Assembly: GCA_021414065.1 (NCBI GenBank)
Contig: JAIOPE010000063.1
Span: forward strand, 27,618 to 91,617
Direction: 5' to 3'
DNA length: 64,000 nucleotides
From: Planctomycetota bacterium
GTDB taxonomy: Bacteria > Planctomycetota > JAJSAM01 > JAJVHW01
The notes under the pieces were generated by a model, which ran no database searches, had not been told where the DNA came from, and saw only the letters and a program-made list of their open reading frames with translations. Below are positions 44,178-53,478 of the stretch, one piece after another. Within the stretch, counting starts at the first letter, position 1, and each line of letters begins with the position of its first letter. The position numbers and the translations under genes were made by a program.

Positions 44178-44806
44178 GGACGAAGAACGCCGCCTTCCTC
44201 GCGCTGCTCCAGGGCGACCAGCTCGACCTCGTGGCGCTCATCGAGATCGCGCGGCCCTCGACGCCGCTGCGCTACGCGCTCGACGCCGAGTCCCGCGTCT
44301 GGAACGGGTCCACCTTCGAGGCGACCGCGGGATTCTTCGGCGAGATCCAGGAGTCGGCCGAGCGCGAGATCCCGGCACTCCAGATGGTCCTCCAGAACGC
44401 GGACGGCGTCCTCGGGCCGCTGTGTCACCCGGACACCGGCGGCGCGGACCTCCGCGGGCAGCGTGTCACCATCCGGCAGGCGAGCCGGACGATGCTCACG
44501 GGCACGACGCCCGCGGACCTCGTCATCGAGTGGGTCCTCTTCATCAACTCCTACTCGTGGATCGGGCGGGAGGCCGTGGCGTTCGATCTCGGCGTCTTCC
44601 CGGCCGAGGCGATCCGCGTTCCCGACCGCACTCTCCAGGGACTGCGCTGCCGCTGGCTCTACAAGGGCACGCACTGCGGCTACGTCGGCGACCTCACGAC
44701 GTGCGACAAGACGCGCGAGGACTGCCGCCGCCACTTCGAGGGCGAGCCGCTCCGCTTCGGAGGCTTCCCGACGGCCGCGGACGCGCGGGCGCTGCGGGTG
44801 GACTGA
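44174..44806 (+). CDS. Lambda gpL-like tail tip protein with Fe-S cysteines
   Basis: 210 residues. An N-terminal DUF2163-like half (FGEIQESAEREIPALQMVLQ) is followed by LQGLRCRWLYKGTHCGYVGD and CDKTREDCRRHF with FGGFP at the end. The four cysteines correspond to those of lambda gpL that hold a 4Fe-4S cluster. Tail-tip assembly protein, in the right place before the J-like gene. Confidence 0.85.
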   Translation: MRTKNAAFLALLQGDQLDLVALIEIARPSTPLRYALDAESRVWNGSTFEATAGFFGEIQESAEREIPALQMVLQNADGVLGPLCHPDTGGADLRGQRVTIRQASRTMLTGTTPADLVIEWVLFINSYSWIGREAVAFDLGVFPAEAIRVPDRTLQGLRCRWLYKGTHCGYVGDLTTCDKTREDCRRHFEGEPLRFGGFPTAADARALRVD

Positions 44807-44809
44807 GCC

Positions 44810-47197
44810 ATGAGCGGCAAGAGCACCAGCTACATCATCGGCGGCATCGAGATCCTCGTCGGCGCGGTCCTGACGATCTTCAGCTTGGGGACGCTCTCGG
44901 AGCTGGGCGTGCCCCTGATGGTCGCCGGCGCCGCGACGATCGTCGGGACGGCCCTGACGCCGGGCCCGCCCCGCCAGAAGAACCTCCGCGACTCGCCGAC
45001 CTACGGGATCGACCAGTTCGAGAACCCCCGCGGGGCCGACGCCTACGTTCCGATCCTCTACGGCGTCCACCGCGTGAAGCCGGTCGTCATCGCGGAGTCC
45101 GTCACCGAGGCGATCGAGGGCGTCTCGCCCGGCGACGTGCGGAACACCGCGCGCCAGGAGTTCCGCTGGCTCGGGGTCATCTGCGAGGGCCAGGTCGAGG
45201 ACGTCAGCGACATCGAGATCAACGACCGCGCGATCGTCTCGAAACTCCGCGAGGAGGATCTCGGCCGCGGGAACGGGAGCAAGCGCGAGTTCACGTTCCC
45301 GCACCGCTGGGTGTTCCTCGGCGACGACGAGGCGCCGGCGATCGAGATGTTCGTGGACGGCGTGAAGAAGGCGTGGACGAAGCGATCGGCGTCGACCGAG
45401 TTCACCGTCCCCGCGCCGCCCGCCGCGCGCTACGACCCGCTGACCGGCGCGCGGCTTCCCACGCCGAAACTGACGTTCGACCTGCGCCGCGACGACAAGA
45501 CGGAGCGCATTCTCTCGCAGACGATCCGCGTCTTCATCCGCGGCACGGGTCGCCCGGAGCTGGAGCAGCCGCGCCGCGAGGGACTCTTCAGGTGGGGATC
45601 GCAGAAGCTCGCCGCGTGGAAGATGCGGCTGCGCCTCGCGACGCGGCCCCCGACCGGCTACACGGTCCGGGTCACGTACGACTACCTCGGGGCGGACTCG
45701 CTCGCCATCACGCGGGCGGCGGGCGGCATCACGAAGGTCGTCTTCGGGTCCGCTCCCGCGAACGGGAAGAAGGTCACGGCGAAGTACCGGACGACCTCCT
45801 TCCACGGGCTGCGCGTCACCTGGCGGCCGGGGACCCTTGACCAGCAGCCGATCGAGGGCTTCACCGACCTCGAGCAGTCCCGGAACCCGCGCGAGTCGGT
45901 CCTCGCGAAGGACGCGGCCGTCACCTACTCGACGGACGGCCGCGAGGTCGACGACCTCCGCGTCGGCATCACAGCGCCGCGCGGGATGATCCAGTACGAG
46001 GACGACGGCGGGACCGAGGCGGTCAGCGCGAGGGTGCGGGTCGAGTACCGGAAGCTCGGCGCGTCGTCGTGGACGATCCTCCGCTCGCACTCCGGCTCGT
46101 ACTTCACGCTGATCGGCGAGCGCCCCTCGACGATGCGGTGGGAGATCGGCCTGCGCGACGAGTTGGAGAGGCGCGCCATCGCGGGCGAGTCCGGCGCGGC
46201 GGATGCCTTGGCCGACCTCGACCGCGCGGCCTACGAGGTCCGCGTCACGCGCTTGACGGCGGCCTCGACGAACCCGCTCGTCGTGGACGAGACGACGTTC
46301 GCGTACGTCACCGAAGTCACGCGCGAAGGGTTCAGCTACCCGGGGACGGCGTTGCTTGGACTCCGCGGGACGCCGGGCGCGTCGCTCCAGGGCGGCAGCC
46401 TCCGCGTCACCTGCATCGCGAAGCGCGCCAAGCTCTACGACCCGCGGACGGACGAGCACGGCGGCGCGCGCGATCTCGGCAGCAGCCAGAACGCGGCGCT
46501 CGCGATCCGCGACCTCGTGACCTCGTCCGAAGGCGCGGCGATCGAACGCTACGGCGCGGGCTACTTCTTCACCGGGGCCGACCTCTTCCTCGGCGCGGAC
46601 GGCAGCACCGCGGAGCGCAACGGCCTGATCGCGTTCGCCGACTTCTGCGATGCGTGGGTCCGCCGCCCCGGCGACGACGCGACTCTCCCCGCGTCCGCGA
46701 CGAACGGCGAGCGGCGCTGCCGTCTGAACATCGTCTTGGACACGCCGATGTCGCTCATGGAGACGGTCGGCGACATCGCGTTCCTCGGATACTGCTTTGC
46801 GTCGCTCCAGGGCGCGCGCTGGCGCTTCCCTCTCGACCAGGACGGCGACAGCGTCTTCACGTTCGTGGACGACACCGACCCCGTGAACCAGAACATGTCG
46901 AAGTTCGTGCTGAAGCTCGAGGAGTGGGGGAAGTCGCCCAGCGGCGTGAAGGGCTCCTTCTGGAGCGAGTTCCTCGACTACGAGCGCGACGAGCTCCTCT
47001 ACCCGGTCGATGGACTTCCCGAGGCGACGCCGCTCAACATCCGCGAGGTGGACCTCCGCGGTTGCACGCGCGAGACCGAGGCGGCGCGCATGCTGCGGCA
47101 CCTCGCCGAGCAGGCGAGGGCACTCCCGTTCCCGTGCACGTGGGAGGCGCACCCCGGCGTCCAGCACGTCGAGGCGGGCGACATCGTCACCGTGTAG
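44810..47197 (+). CDS. J-like tail tip attachment protein, ended by an in-frame amber codon
   Basis: 795 residues. A hydrophobic N-terminus (residues about 8-50, ILVGAVLTIFSLGTL) precedes the hub domains: PVLYGVHRVKPVVIAE-type text near 85, then repeats of beta domains (FRWLGVICEGQVEDVSDIEI), and a C-terminal RMLRHLAEQARALPFPCTWE with PGVQHVEAGDIVTV, where other J proteins carry on. Here a TAG (47195-47197) ends it, but the same frame stays coding to 47443. Determines host contact. Confidence 0.85.
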   Translation: MSGKSTSYIIGGIEILVGAVLTIFSLGTLSELGVPLMVAGAATIVGTALTPGPPRQKNLRDSPTYGIDQFENPRGADAYVPILYGVHRVKPVVIAESVTEAIEGVSPGDVRNTARQEFRWLGVICEGQVEDVSDIEINDRAIVSKLREEDLGRGNGSKREFTFPHRWVFLGDDEAPAIEMFVDGVKKAWTKRSASTEFTVPAPPAARYDPLTGARLPTPKLTFDLRRDDKTERILSQTIRVFIRGTGRPELEQPRREGLFRWGSQKLAAWKMRLRLATRPPTGYTVRVTYDYLGADSLAITRAAGGITKVVFGSAPANGKKVTAKYRTTSFHGLRVTWRPGTLDQQPIEGFTDLEQSRNPRESVLAKDAAVTYSTDGREVDDLRVGITAPRGMIQYEDDGGTEAVSARVRVEYRKLGASSWTILRSHSGSYFTLIGERPSTMRWEIGLRDELERRAIAGESGAADALADLDRAAYEVRVTRLTAASTNPLVVDETTFAYVTEVTREGFSYPGTALLGLRGTPGASLQGGSLRVTCIAKRAKLYDPRTDEHGGARDLGSSQNAALAIRDLVTSSEGAAIERYGAGYFFTGADLFLGADGSTAERNGLIAFADFCDAWVRRPGDDATLPASATNGERRCRLNIVLDTPMSLMETVGDIAFLGYCFASLQGARWRFPLDQDGDSVFTFVDDTDPVNQNMSKFVLKLEEWGKSPSGVKGSFWSEFLDYERDELLYPVDGLPEATPLNIREVDLRGCTRETEAARMLRHLAEQARALPFPCTWEAHPGVQHVEAGDIVTV

Positions 47198-47443
47198 ACG
47201 CGCGTGCCCTTCTCGACCGGCGGAAACGCGTCCGAGCTCAAGGTCCGCGTCCTCGCCGGCGCGGTCGGGCGCGACGAGGACGGGAAGCTCGCCGTCCGGT
47301 ACGCGGGGCGGGTGATGGACTCCTCGGCATACGCGCTGAAGAGCGTCACGGTGCCGATGAGCGCCGCCGCGGTCGGCTCGTCTACGCCGACGTCGAGCAC
47401 GTCGCGCCGCGCCACGAATCTCCGTGCTCGTGTCATCGGGTGA
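47198..47443 (+). pseudogene. Continuation of the J-like protein beyond the TAG
   Basis: Same frame as the J-like gene, with strong GC3 bias and no ribosome-binding site of its own: TRVPFSTGGNASELKVRVLA, KLAVRYAGRVMDSSAYALKS. This matches the usual continuation of the GD-x-V-x-V strand in J proteins. Either a nonsense mutation, a sequencing error or low-level readthrough. TAG is an ordinary stop in other genes here, so general recoding is unlikely. Confidence 0.75.
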
Positions 47444-47458
47444 CGCTCGATCGATCGG

Positions 47459-49228
47459 CTACTTCAGCCGCTTCTCGACCCACTTCCAGCGCTTGTGAGC
47501 GAAGTCCATGCACTTCTTGTACGAGGCGTTGGCGCGAAGGAAGTTCAGGTTGCCTTCGCTCAGCCGCTCCGCGTTCTCGCGGAGCCCGACCACGTCGGAG
47601 ATCAGGAACCGACACCGCGTGGTCGCGAGCGCCGACAGCCGCTCCGTGAAATCCGCCGGGACGGTCATGTCGCGGCCATACGACTCCGCCAACTCGTCGA
47701 GATCTGGCGCGTTCAGGATGCCCTGGCAGACGAGCGCCCAGAGCAAGTTCCGCGCTCGGCTCATGTACTCGTACTTGTTCGGGCCCTTGTCGATGATGTC
47801 GTTGAGCAGTCTGCGAAGACGGAATCGGACCTTGTAGCAGAGAAGGATCTGCCGAGTGTCCGCCCTGAGTCGCGCCGCGCTGAACACGCTTTCGTAGATG
47901 CGTTCGTCCTCAAACACGCGACGCATCGAGCTCAGCTTGTCGATTTCGCCATCCGTAACAAGCAACGTCTGCGCGAGCGGCAGCAGTTCCACTGGCTTGC
48001 GGGCCGTGATCCCGATGCTGTCAAGGTCGTTGTCGCTCATCGACTTGAACGCGCCCAACTGGCGCTCGTAGAAGACGCCTACGTCGTCGCGGAACTTGTC
48101 GTGTAGCTCAAGCTGGATGGTGTCGTTCGCATGGAGACTCCAAGGCTCAACCGGGTTCTGCCGGTTGTTGTTGATCGTGACGCTGGTCACGAAATCCTGC
48201 GGCGCGTCAGCGATCACCTTGCATAGCACGTGGATGCCCTCGATCGCGGCGGCGTTCTCGCGCAGGCGAGCGTCGCCTTCGTTTTTGGCGAGGAATCTGG
48301 CGAACGTCGTGACGGTCTGCGCCCCGTTGAGCAGCCGTGGCTCGGTGACTCGCATGCGTGTGCCATCGATCTCGACTTCCTCGGCAGCAAACGACACACC
48401 GTTGTGGTTGAAGGCGAAGATCGAGGGGTCGTCGGTCCGCTCGATCACGATCCGGCGGAAGGCGCGCTCCAGGGCGCGGTTGGCCGCGAGTTCCTCTCCG
48501 AGCGAGCTCCGGATGTTGCGCTCGAAGAATCGCTGGCCCATCTCGGCGTACATACGATGGAGGTCGCAAACGCGGGCAAGGCCCACGATCAGTCGTTCGC
48601 CGCCGGGACCTGTGCGCTCGAGCGAACCTGTGATCTCTAGGTCGTACCGGTGGGTCGTCCGCTGGTGCGAGACTGTCCCGGCCTTTCGGGAGAGGCCGGA
48701 CCGGTACTCGATCAGCAGCGTCACCGCGCGGCCGAAGCACTTATCAATCAGGTGCTTCTTGTTCTCCAGGTCCTCGCGGAGTTTGTCGAGCACGGCGCTT
48801 CGCTCGGCCTCTGACGGATCGCCCAGGAACACGAAGTGGATGTAGACCTTATCGATGACGGCCTGATTCTCTAACAGGCAGCTGCGCAGCTGGAGGAGCA
48901 GGTCATTCTGGCGCGCGTCCTGTGTGCGCGCGTCGAAGACGCGCTCCATCCCGTCTCCGATCAGCCGGTGGAAGCTCTCCTTGAACTGGGTGTGGGACTC
49001 GGAGTACTTGAACTGGAACAGGTAGAGGTTGCGCCGGTCCGCGTCAAAGTGGAAGCCGTCGAGGCCGTAGTCGTTGCCACCGAACGCCACTTGGTTGATC
49101 GCGAAGTCCCTGGGAACGCGGAACTCCTGCTCGAGGTAGAGGAGCCCGAAGTAGTCGTTCCGCACTCCGCCGCACTTCCCCTTGAGGTCGGAGTACGCCT
49201 GGTCGAGCTGCTTGTCTGTGATGGGCAT
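47459..49228 (-). CDS. AIPR-family abortive-infection protein
   Basis: 589 residues from ATG 49228 with GGGAG 5 bp upstream. The AIPR core shows RFFERNIRSSLGEELAANRA, FAFNHNGVSFAAEEVEI and RLLNGAQTVTTFARFLAKN. The N-terminus (DYGLDGFHFDADRRNLYLFQ, FKYSES) has the look of a nuclease-type (D-x(n)-Q-x-K) domain found in AIPR proteins. It sits on the reverse strand between two tail-tip genes, 16 bp from the J frame: typical phage cargo for exclusion of other phages. Confidence 0.88.
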   Translation of the reverse strand: MPITDKQLDQAYSDLKGKCGGVRNDYFGLLYLEQEFRVPRDFAINQVAFGGNDYGLDGFHFDADRRNLYLFQFKYSESHTQFKESFHRLIGDGMERVFDARTQDARQNDLLLQLRSCLLENQAVIDKVYIHFVFLGDPSEAERSAVLDKLREDLENKKHLIDKCFGRAVTLLIEYRSGLSRKAGTVSHQRTTHRYDLEITGSLERTGPGGERLIVGLARVCDLHRMYAEMGQRFFERNIRSSLGEELAANRALERAFRRIVIERTDDPSIFAFNHNGVSFAAEEVEIDGTRMRVTEPRLLNGAQTVTTFARFLAKNEGDARLRENAAAIEGIHVLCKVIADAPQDFVTSVTINNNRQNPVEPWSLHANDTIQLELHDKFRDDVGVFYERQLGAFKSMSDNDLDSIGITARKPVELLPLAQTLLVTDGEIDKLSSMRRVFEDERIYESVFSAARLRADTRQILLCYKVRFRLRRLLNDIIDKGPNKYEYMSRARNLLWALVCQGILNAPDLDELAESYGRDMTVPADFTERLSALATTRCRFLISDVVGLRENAERLSEGNLNFLRANASYKKCMDFAHKRWKWVEKRLK

Positions 49229-49337
49229 GTCGCTCCCTCAGAAAGGTTGGCGCTTCTGTGTTGGCACCTTGGAGGTGATGGTAGAAGTTCCGGCACGCAG
49301 GGGCGAGCGCTCGATGGGTGCGCCGTGCGAGTCGGAG

Positions 49338-49373
49338 TGGAACGGGGCTCCCGCGTAGCGATGCTCGACGGTG
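49338..49373 (+). promoter_or_regulatory. Late-promoter-like motif, copy 6
   Basis: TGGAAC (49338-49343), GGGGCTCCCG (49344-49353), ATGCTC (49361-49366). GTG 49373 is 20 bases after the core, the same distance as in copies 1, 2, 3 and 8. This spacing argues for GTG 49373 over the in-frame ATG at 49361, which lies inside the -10-like box. Confidence 0.55.
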
Positions 49374-50734
49374 TGACCGGCTCAGATCATCACTTCGTCG
49401 ACATCGCCCTGAACTGGTCGCGCGGCAAGTCCGGGACGGTCGCGGTCCTGAAGCGCGGCGCCGACGACACCGGATGGACGGAGATCGGGCGGACGGACGC
49501 GAGCGAGTTCACGGCGACGGGGCTCCACCCGGAGCGGAGCTACACGTTCGCCGTGGTACCCGTCGAGACGGACGGCAGTCTCGCCGCGGAGGACGAGTGG
49601 GAGACGCTCCGCGTCGCGCCGACGGCCGACGAGGGAACGCCCGCGCTGCCCGTCGCGCCCACGGGCTTCGCCGCCGCGCAGGACGGCCCAAACGTCAACC
49701 TCCGGTGGGACGCCGCGACGGACGGCGTCACGGTGGCCCACGAGGCGCGCGTCGGGGACTCGTGGGAGGACGGAACGCGGATCGCCGCGGGCGTGACCGG
49801 GACGAGTCTCGCGTGGGCCTGGTCCGCGTCGGGCGCGACGACGCTCCACCTGAAGGCCGTGGACTCCCTCGGCCGCACGTCGCGCGAGGCGGCGTCCGCG
49901 ACAGTCACGATCGCGGCGCTCGACACGCACGTCACCTCGGACGCTGCCGACCAGGGGGCGCTCGGGTGGCCGGGCACGAAGACCCACCTCGAGGTGGACG
50001 GCGGCGTGCTGCGCCAGGAGCGGCTCCCGCTTCACTTCGGGGCGGCTGTCGCGCCGTTCGGCTCCTTCGCGGGCGTCCAGTGCTTCGCGAAGTACTGGCC
50101 GCGGGGCGCCTACGAGTCGCCCGTCTTCGACGCGGGGCAGCTTGAGCACCAGCGCGTCGAGGTGGACATGGGCGCGGCGCAGCCGGTGGACGCGGGCCTC
50201 CCGTTCGGCGCGATCCGTCGCCCCGCGCTCGGCGCTCGGGCCGGGCGTAACGAGCAACTCGTCCCTCTCCGGACACCGTCCTTCGCGTCGCAGAACTCCT
50301 GGCGGCTCACGCCCCTCGCGCCCGTGGACGCCGCTGTCGAGATCGACACGAGTCCGACCGCGGGCGGGGCGTGGGACGGCTGGCGGCCGTTCGCGCCGGG
50401 CACCTATGGATACTGGCGGACCCGGCTCCGCGTCACGGTCACGGGCGATGGCCTGCGGTTCGTCCGCGTCCCGCGGCTGGTCGTCACGCGGCGAAAGTTC
50501 AACCGGAAGCTGGAGGGCGAGGTCGTCGTGAACTGCAGCCCCGTGAACGTCGTCTTCCCGGTGCCGTTTCAGAACCTGCCGAAGGTGACCGCGAGCCTCG
50601 TCGGGTACACGGGGACGCCGATCGTCACGAACGTGACCGCGACGGGCTTCACGATCGCGGGCGGCGCGGCGGTCTTCCCGGGCGACCCGGCGAGCTTCGC
50701 GCCGGCGGTCCACTGGCAGGCGATGGGGACGTGA
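49373..50734 (+). CDS. Tail tip/fibre protein with fibronectin-like repeats
   Basis: 453 residues from GTG 49373. Two fibronectin III-like repeats are seen at the N-terminus (DIALNWSRGKSGTVAVLKRG, AAQDGPNVNLRWDAATDGV), followed by a beta-rich central part and a C-terminal domain ending GGAAVFPGDPASFAPAVHWQ with AMGT. It could be the second part of a J-like protein split by the AIPR insertion. The last 35 codons recur as a relic at 63390-63493. Confidence 0.75.
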   Translation: MTGSDHHFVDIALNWSRGKSGTVAVLKRGADDTGWTEIGRTDASEFTATGLHPERSYTFAVVPVETDGSLAAEDEWETLRVAPTADEGTPALPVAPTGFAAAQDGPNVNLRWDAATDGVTVAHEARVGDSWEDGTRIAAGVTGTSLAWAWSASGATTLHLKAVDSLGRTSREAASATVTIAALDTHVTSDAADQGALGWPGTKTHLEVDGGVLRQERLPLHFGAAVAPFGSFAGVQCFAKYWPRGAYESPVFDAGQLEHQRVEVDMGAAQPVDAGLPFGAIRRPALGARAGRNEQLVPLRTPSFASQNSWRLTPLAPVDAAVEIDTSPTAGGAWDGWRPFAPGTYGYWRTRLRVTVTGDGLRFVRVPRLVVTRRKFNRKLEGEVVVNCSPVNVVFPVPFQNLPKVTASLVGYTGTPIVTNVTATGFTIAGGAAVFPGDPASFAPAVHWQAMGT

Positions 50735-50735
50735 G

Positions 50736-51587
50736 CTAGGGCGCATCCCAATCGGCGACGCCCGTGCCGTCGAACGACGCGTTCAGGTCCTCCGACGACG
50801 CCTGAGCATCGAGTTCACTCAGGCAGTGCAGCAGCCCTTCAGCGTCGCGACGGAGGTCGTCTGTGGTCAGCGCGTACGGTCGGGCCTGAAAGATCCGATC
50901 TGTGTTCGTCTCGGCCGACCGCCGAAGGTCGTCGGCAAGGCGGCTCTTCCTGCTCAGCGCCTGCTCGCCGAGCCGCTGTACGCGCTGCGTCCATGTAAGC
51001 AGGGACTGCAGATTGGTGGGCGTTGCGTTCACTAGCTCGTGACCCTTCTTGCGTGCGGCGCTGAGCGCCGTCTTGAAGCACGACTCTGCGCGAGCCGGCT
51101 GATCGCGCACGAGGTCCAGTGCCATGTGTGCTCGATCTCGCTCCTTGACAGCATCGTCACGCGTGTGCCGAACGTCCTGCAACTGGCCATGAACGCTCGA
51201 AGCCTCTCGATCGAGTTGAACCCGATGTTGATCGATGCGTCCGATCTCCGCGTCCTTCTCCGCGATTCGGTCCTTCAGGCGCGTCTGCTCACGGTTCCAC
51301 TCGGCGCGATCCCGCAGGTTCTCGTCGTGCGCCGAGAGGAGCGCCAGCGTCAGCCACGCCAGCGCTGTGCATGGCACGAAGACCCAGGCCGGGACGCCCT
51401 CCGACAGCGACATCAACGTCAGCGGTGCGCCTCCAGCCAGCACGAGCACCGTGGCGAGGACCTCGAGTGCATCTCTGACATCAGCGAACCTGGTGAGTGT
51501 GGCCCATGCGCCCGTTGAGATGTGACGGAGCACGAAGTGCCAGCGAGTGTGTGCAGTCATGTTCCCGCAGAAGGTACCGCGATCCAT
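50736..51587 (-). CDS. Two-helix membrane protein with coiled coil
   Basis: 283 residues from ATG 51587 (an in-frame ATG at 51560 is also possible). Two membrane segments (LEVLATVLVLAGGAPLTLMS and AWVFVPCTALAWLTLALLSA) are followed by a long coiled coil (RDRAEWNREQTRLKDRIAEK...) and a helical C-terminal domain. No family recognised. It lies on the strand opposite to the tail genes, as do the other cargo genes, so membrane-linked exclusion is a reasonable guess. Confidence 0.6.
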   Translation of the reverse strand: MDRGTFCGNMTAHTRWHFVLRHISTGAWATLTRFADVRDALEVLATVLVLAGGAPLTLMSLSEGVPAWVFVPCTALAWLTLALLSAHDENLRDRAEWNREQTRLKDRIAEKDAEIGRIDQHRVQLDREASSVHGQLQDVRHTRDDAVKERDRAHMALDLVRDQPARAESCFKTALSAARKKGHELVNATPTNLQSLLTWTQRVQRLGEQALSRKSRLADDLRRSAETNTDRIFQARPYALTTDDLRRDAEGLLHCLSELDAQASSEDLNASFDGTGVADWDAP

Positions 51588-51612
51588 GTCGCGACCGCCA
51601 GTCGAGCGCAGC

Positions 51613-51648
51613 TTGAACGAACCTCCCGCGCGCCGACCCTTCGGGAAG
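51613..51648 (+). promoter_or_regulatory. Late-promoter-like motif, copy 7
   Basis: TTGAAC (51613-51618), GAACCTCCCG (51619-51628), ACCCTT (51636-51641). A short leader with GGAGG (51654-51658) leads to ATG 51668. The motif follows the reverse-strand membrane protein gene. Confidence 0.55.
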
Positions 51649-51667
51649 ACCCCGGAGGCCCGATCCC

Positions 51668-52636
51668 ATGGCGTGGAAGAAGCTCATCACAGAGGACGAC
51701 TTCGGAGGGTTCGCGAACCCCTCCGCGACGATCGGCGGCGCGGCCGTCAACGGTGCCGCGACGACCGCCATGCGCAGCGACGCCGCGCCAGCGCTCGGCC
51801 CGCTCACGCGCGATCTCGACTTCGGCGCCTTCAAGGGCGTGAACGCCGCGGACCCGACCGCCACCGCCCACCTCGCGACAAAGGGGTACGTCGATTCCGT
51901 CGCGCAGGGCCTGGCACCGAAGGACTCAGTCCGCGCCGCGACGACCGGGGACATCGCGCTCTCCGGCGCGCAGACCATCGACGGGGTGAACGTCATCGCC
52001 GGCGACCGCGTCCTGGTGAAGAACCAGAACACTGGCTCCGAGAACGGCATGTACGTCGCGGCGGCAGGCGCGTGGGCGCGGGCGGCCGACGCCGACAGCG
52101 AGGGCGACCTGCGGAGCGCCTCCGTCTTCGTCGAGGAGGGGACGGTCAACGCCGACACCCTCTGGGTGCTCACGACGAACGCCCTGATCGTCGTCGGCAC
52201 GACGGCACTCACGTGGACGCAGTTCTCGGGCGCGGGCGACATCGTCGGCGGCGTGGGCCTCACGAAGACCGGGAACACGCTCGACGTGAACGTGGACGGG
52301 TCGACGCTGGAGATCAACGCCGACACCCTCCGCGTGAAGGCCCTCGGGATCACCGACGCCCACGTCGCCGCCGCAAACAAGGACGGCGTGGTCGCGACGC
52401 CGTCCCTCCGCACGCTCGGCACCGGATCGCAGCAGGCGGCGGCCGGCAACGACGGGCGACTCTCGGACACCCGCGTCCCCGCGGCCGCGCAGGCGGGGAC
52501 GGCCTGGGACTTCGCGGACAACGAGATCACGGCGCTTCGGCCGAAGGGCTACACGACCGGCACGCGCCCCGCGGCGCCCGCGCTCGGTCGGCTCATCTTC
52601 GACACGACGATCAACCGGCCGATGGTCTGGTACTGA
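51668..52636 (+). CDS. Tail fibre protein
   Basis: 322 residues. LATKGYVDSVAQGLAPKDSV, IDGVNVIAGDRVLVKNQNTG and ENGMYVAAAGAWARAADAD are repeats common in phage tail fibres and adhesins; the C-terminus (RLIFDTTINRPMVWY) ends like many fibre proteins. It starts with AWKKLITEDD, shared with the fibre gene at 52966 (AWKLVWTEDD), so these two are related. Confidence 0.85.
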   Translation: MAWKKLITEDDFGGFANPSATIGGAAVNGAATTAMRSDAAPALGPLTRDLDFGAFKGVNAADPTATAHLATKGYVDSVAQGLAPKDSVRAATTGDIALSGAQTIDGVNVIAGDRVLVKNQNTGSENGMYVAAAGAWARAADADSEGDLRSASVFVEEGTVNADTLWVLTTNALIVVGTTALTWTQFSGAGDIVGGVGLTKTGNTLDVNVDGSTLEINADTLRVKALGITDAHVAAANKDGVVATPSLRTLGTGSQQAAAGNDGRLSDTRVPAAAQAGTAWDFADNEITALRPKGYTTGTRPAAPALGRLIFDTTINRPMVWY

Positions 52637-52638
52637 TC

Positions 52639-52962
52639 GTGGCCGACGCGGAATTCGTCGCCCGGGTCCACGCGCGCGCCGCGCGGCAGGCCGATGGCCG
52701 CCGCAGCGCACCGGCTGCGTTCGTCCCGCCCGGGCCGCCCGTCCCCGCGATGCAGCCCGCCGAGCCTGCGCCGACCGCCCCTGGCCCGCCCGTCGCCGCC
52801 GGATCGACCGGGACGCAGAAGGAGCGGACGCGTCGCCTCCACGACGACCTCGCGGAGGTGATCAACGCCCACGGCGAGAGTCCGGAGACCGTGCTCATGG
52901 CGCTCGACCTCCTCCGCCATCAGGCCCTCGCGCCGCGACTGCGGCAACTGGAACTGGAGTAG
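52639..52962 (+). CDS. Small proline-rich tail-operon protein
   Basis: 107 residues from GTG 52639. A basic N-terminus, a Pro/Ala linker, and a helical C-terminus (LHDDLAEVINAHGESPETVL). It has no recognised family. It could be a fibre assembly chaperone by size and place. Confidence 0.5.
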   Translation: MADAEFVARVHARAARQADGRRSAPAAFVPPGPPVPAMQPAEPAPTAPGPPVAAGSTGTQKERTRRLHDDLAEVINAHGESPETVLMALDLLRHQALAPRLRQLELE

Positions 52963-52965
52963 CGC

Positions 52966-53469
52966 GTGGCGTGGAAGCTCGTCTGGACGGAGGACGATGC
53001 CGGCGTCCCCGACGGCCTCGCGACGCTCGACGGCGCGGCGAAGGTCGTTCAGGACCCGGCGAACGCGCAGGAGACTCCGGCGGCCGGGAAGATCCCGATC
53101 GCGATGCTGAGCGGCAGGCTCGCGCCGGCGTGGCTCCCGTCCGTCCCGCACGCATCGACGCACCAGAACGGCGGAACGGACGAGGTGGCGACCGTCGCGC
53201 CGACAGCAGACGCGATCCCGAAGGCCCTCGCGGACGGGAAGCTCGCGGTCGGGTGGCTCCCGGCAGGCGACGCGAGCGGCGTGGCCGCGCTCGATGGGGC
53301 GAAGTTTGTCCTCGGCTCCGGCCTCGTCGTCGCGGGCGACCAGGTCGTCGGCGCGCGGGCGGGAGCCATCGCGGATCCGGCCGGCGGGATGGTCATCGAC
53401 ATGCAGTGCCGCGGAGCCGTGATGCAGATCCTCAACGCGCTTCGCGGACACGGACTCATCGCGCCGTAG
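52966..53469 (+). CDS. Short tail fibre/spike protein
   Basis: 167 residues from GTG 52966. AWKLVWTEDDAGVPDGLATL, HASTHQNGGTDEVATVA (the H-x-x-GG-x-D motif of phage fibre tips) and a hydrophobic C-terminus. Related at the N-terminus to the fibre at 51668. Confidence 0.7.
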   Translation: MAWKLVWTEDDAGVPDGLATLDGAAKVVQDPANAQETPAAGKIPIAMLSGRLAPAWLPSVPHASTHQNGGTDEVATVAPTADAIPKALADGKLAVGWLPAGDASGVAALDGAKFVLGSGLVVAGDQVVGARAGAIADPAGGMVIDMQCRGAVMQILNALRGHGLIAP

Positions 53470-53478
53470 CGCCCGGAC

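Noticed and set aside
47195..47443. Phage-wide recoding of TAG
   Set aside because: Many other genes here end in TAG (for example at 10329, 11410, 12319, 34488), and no suppressor tRNA is seen.
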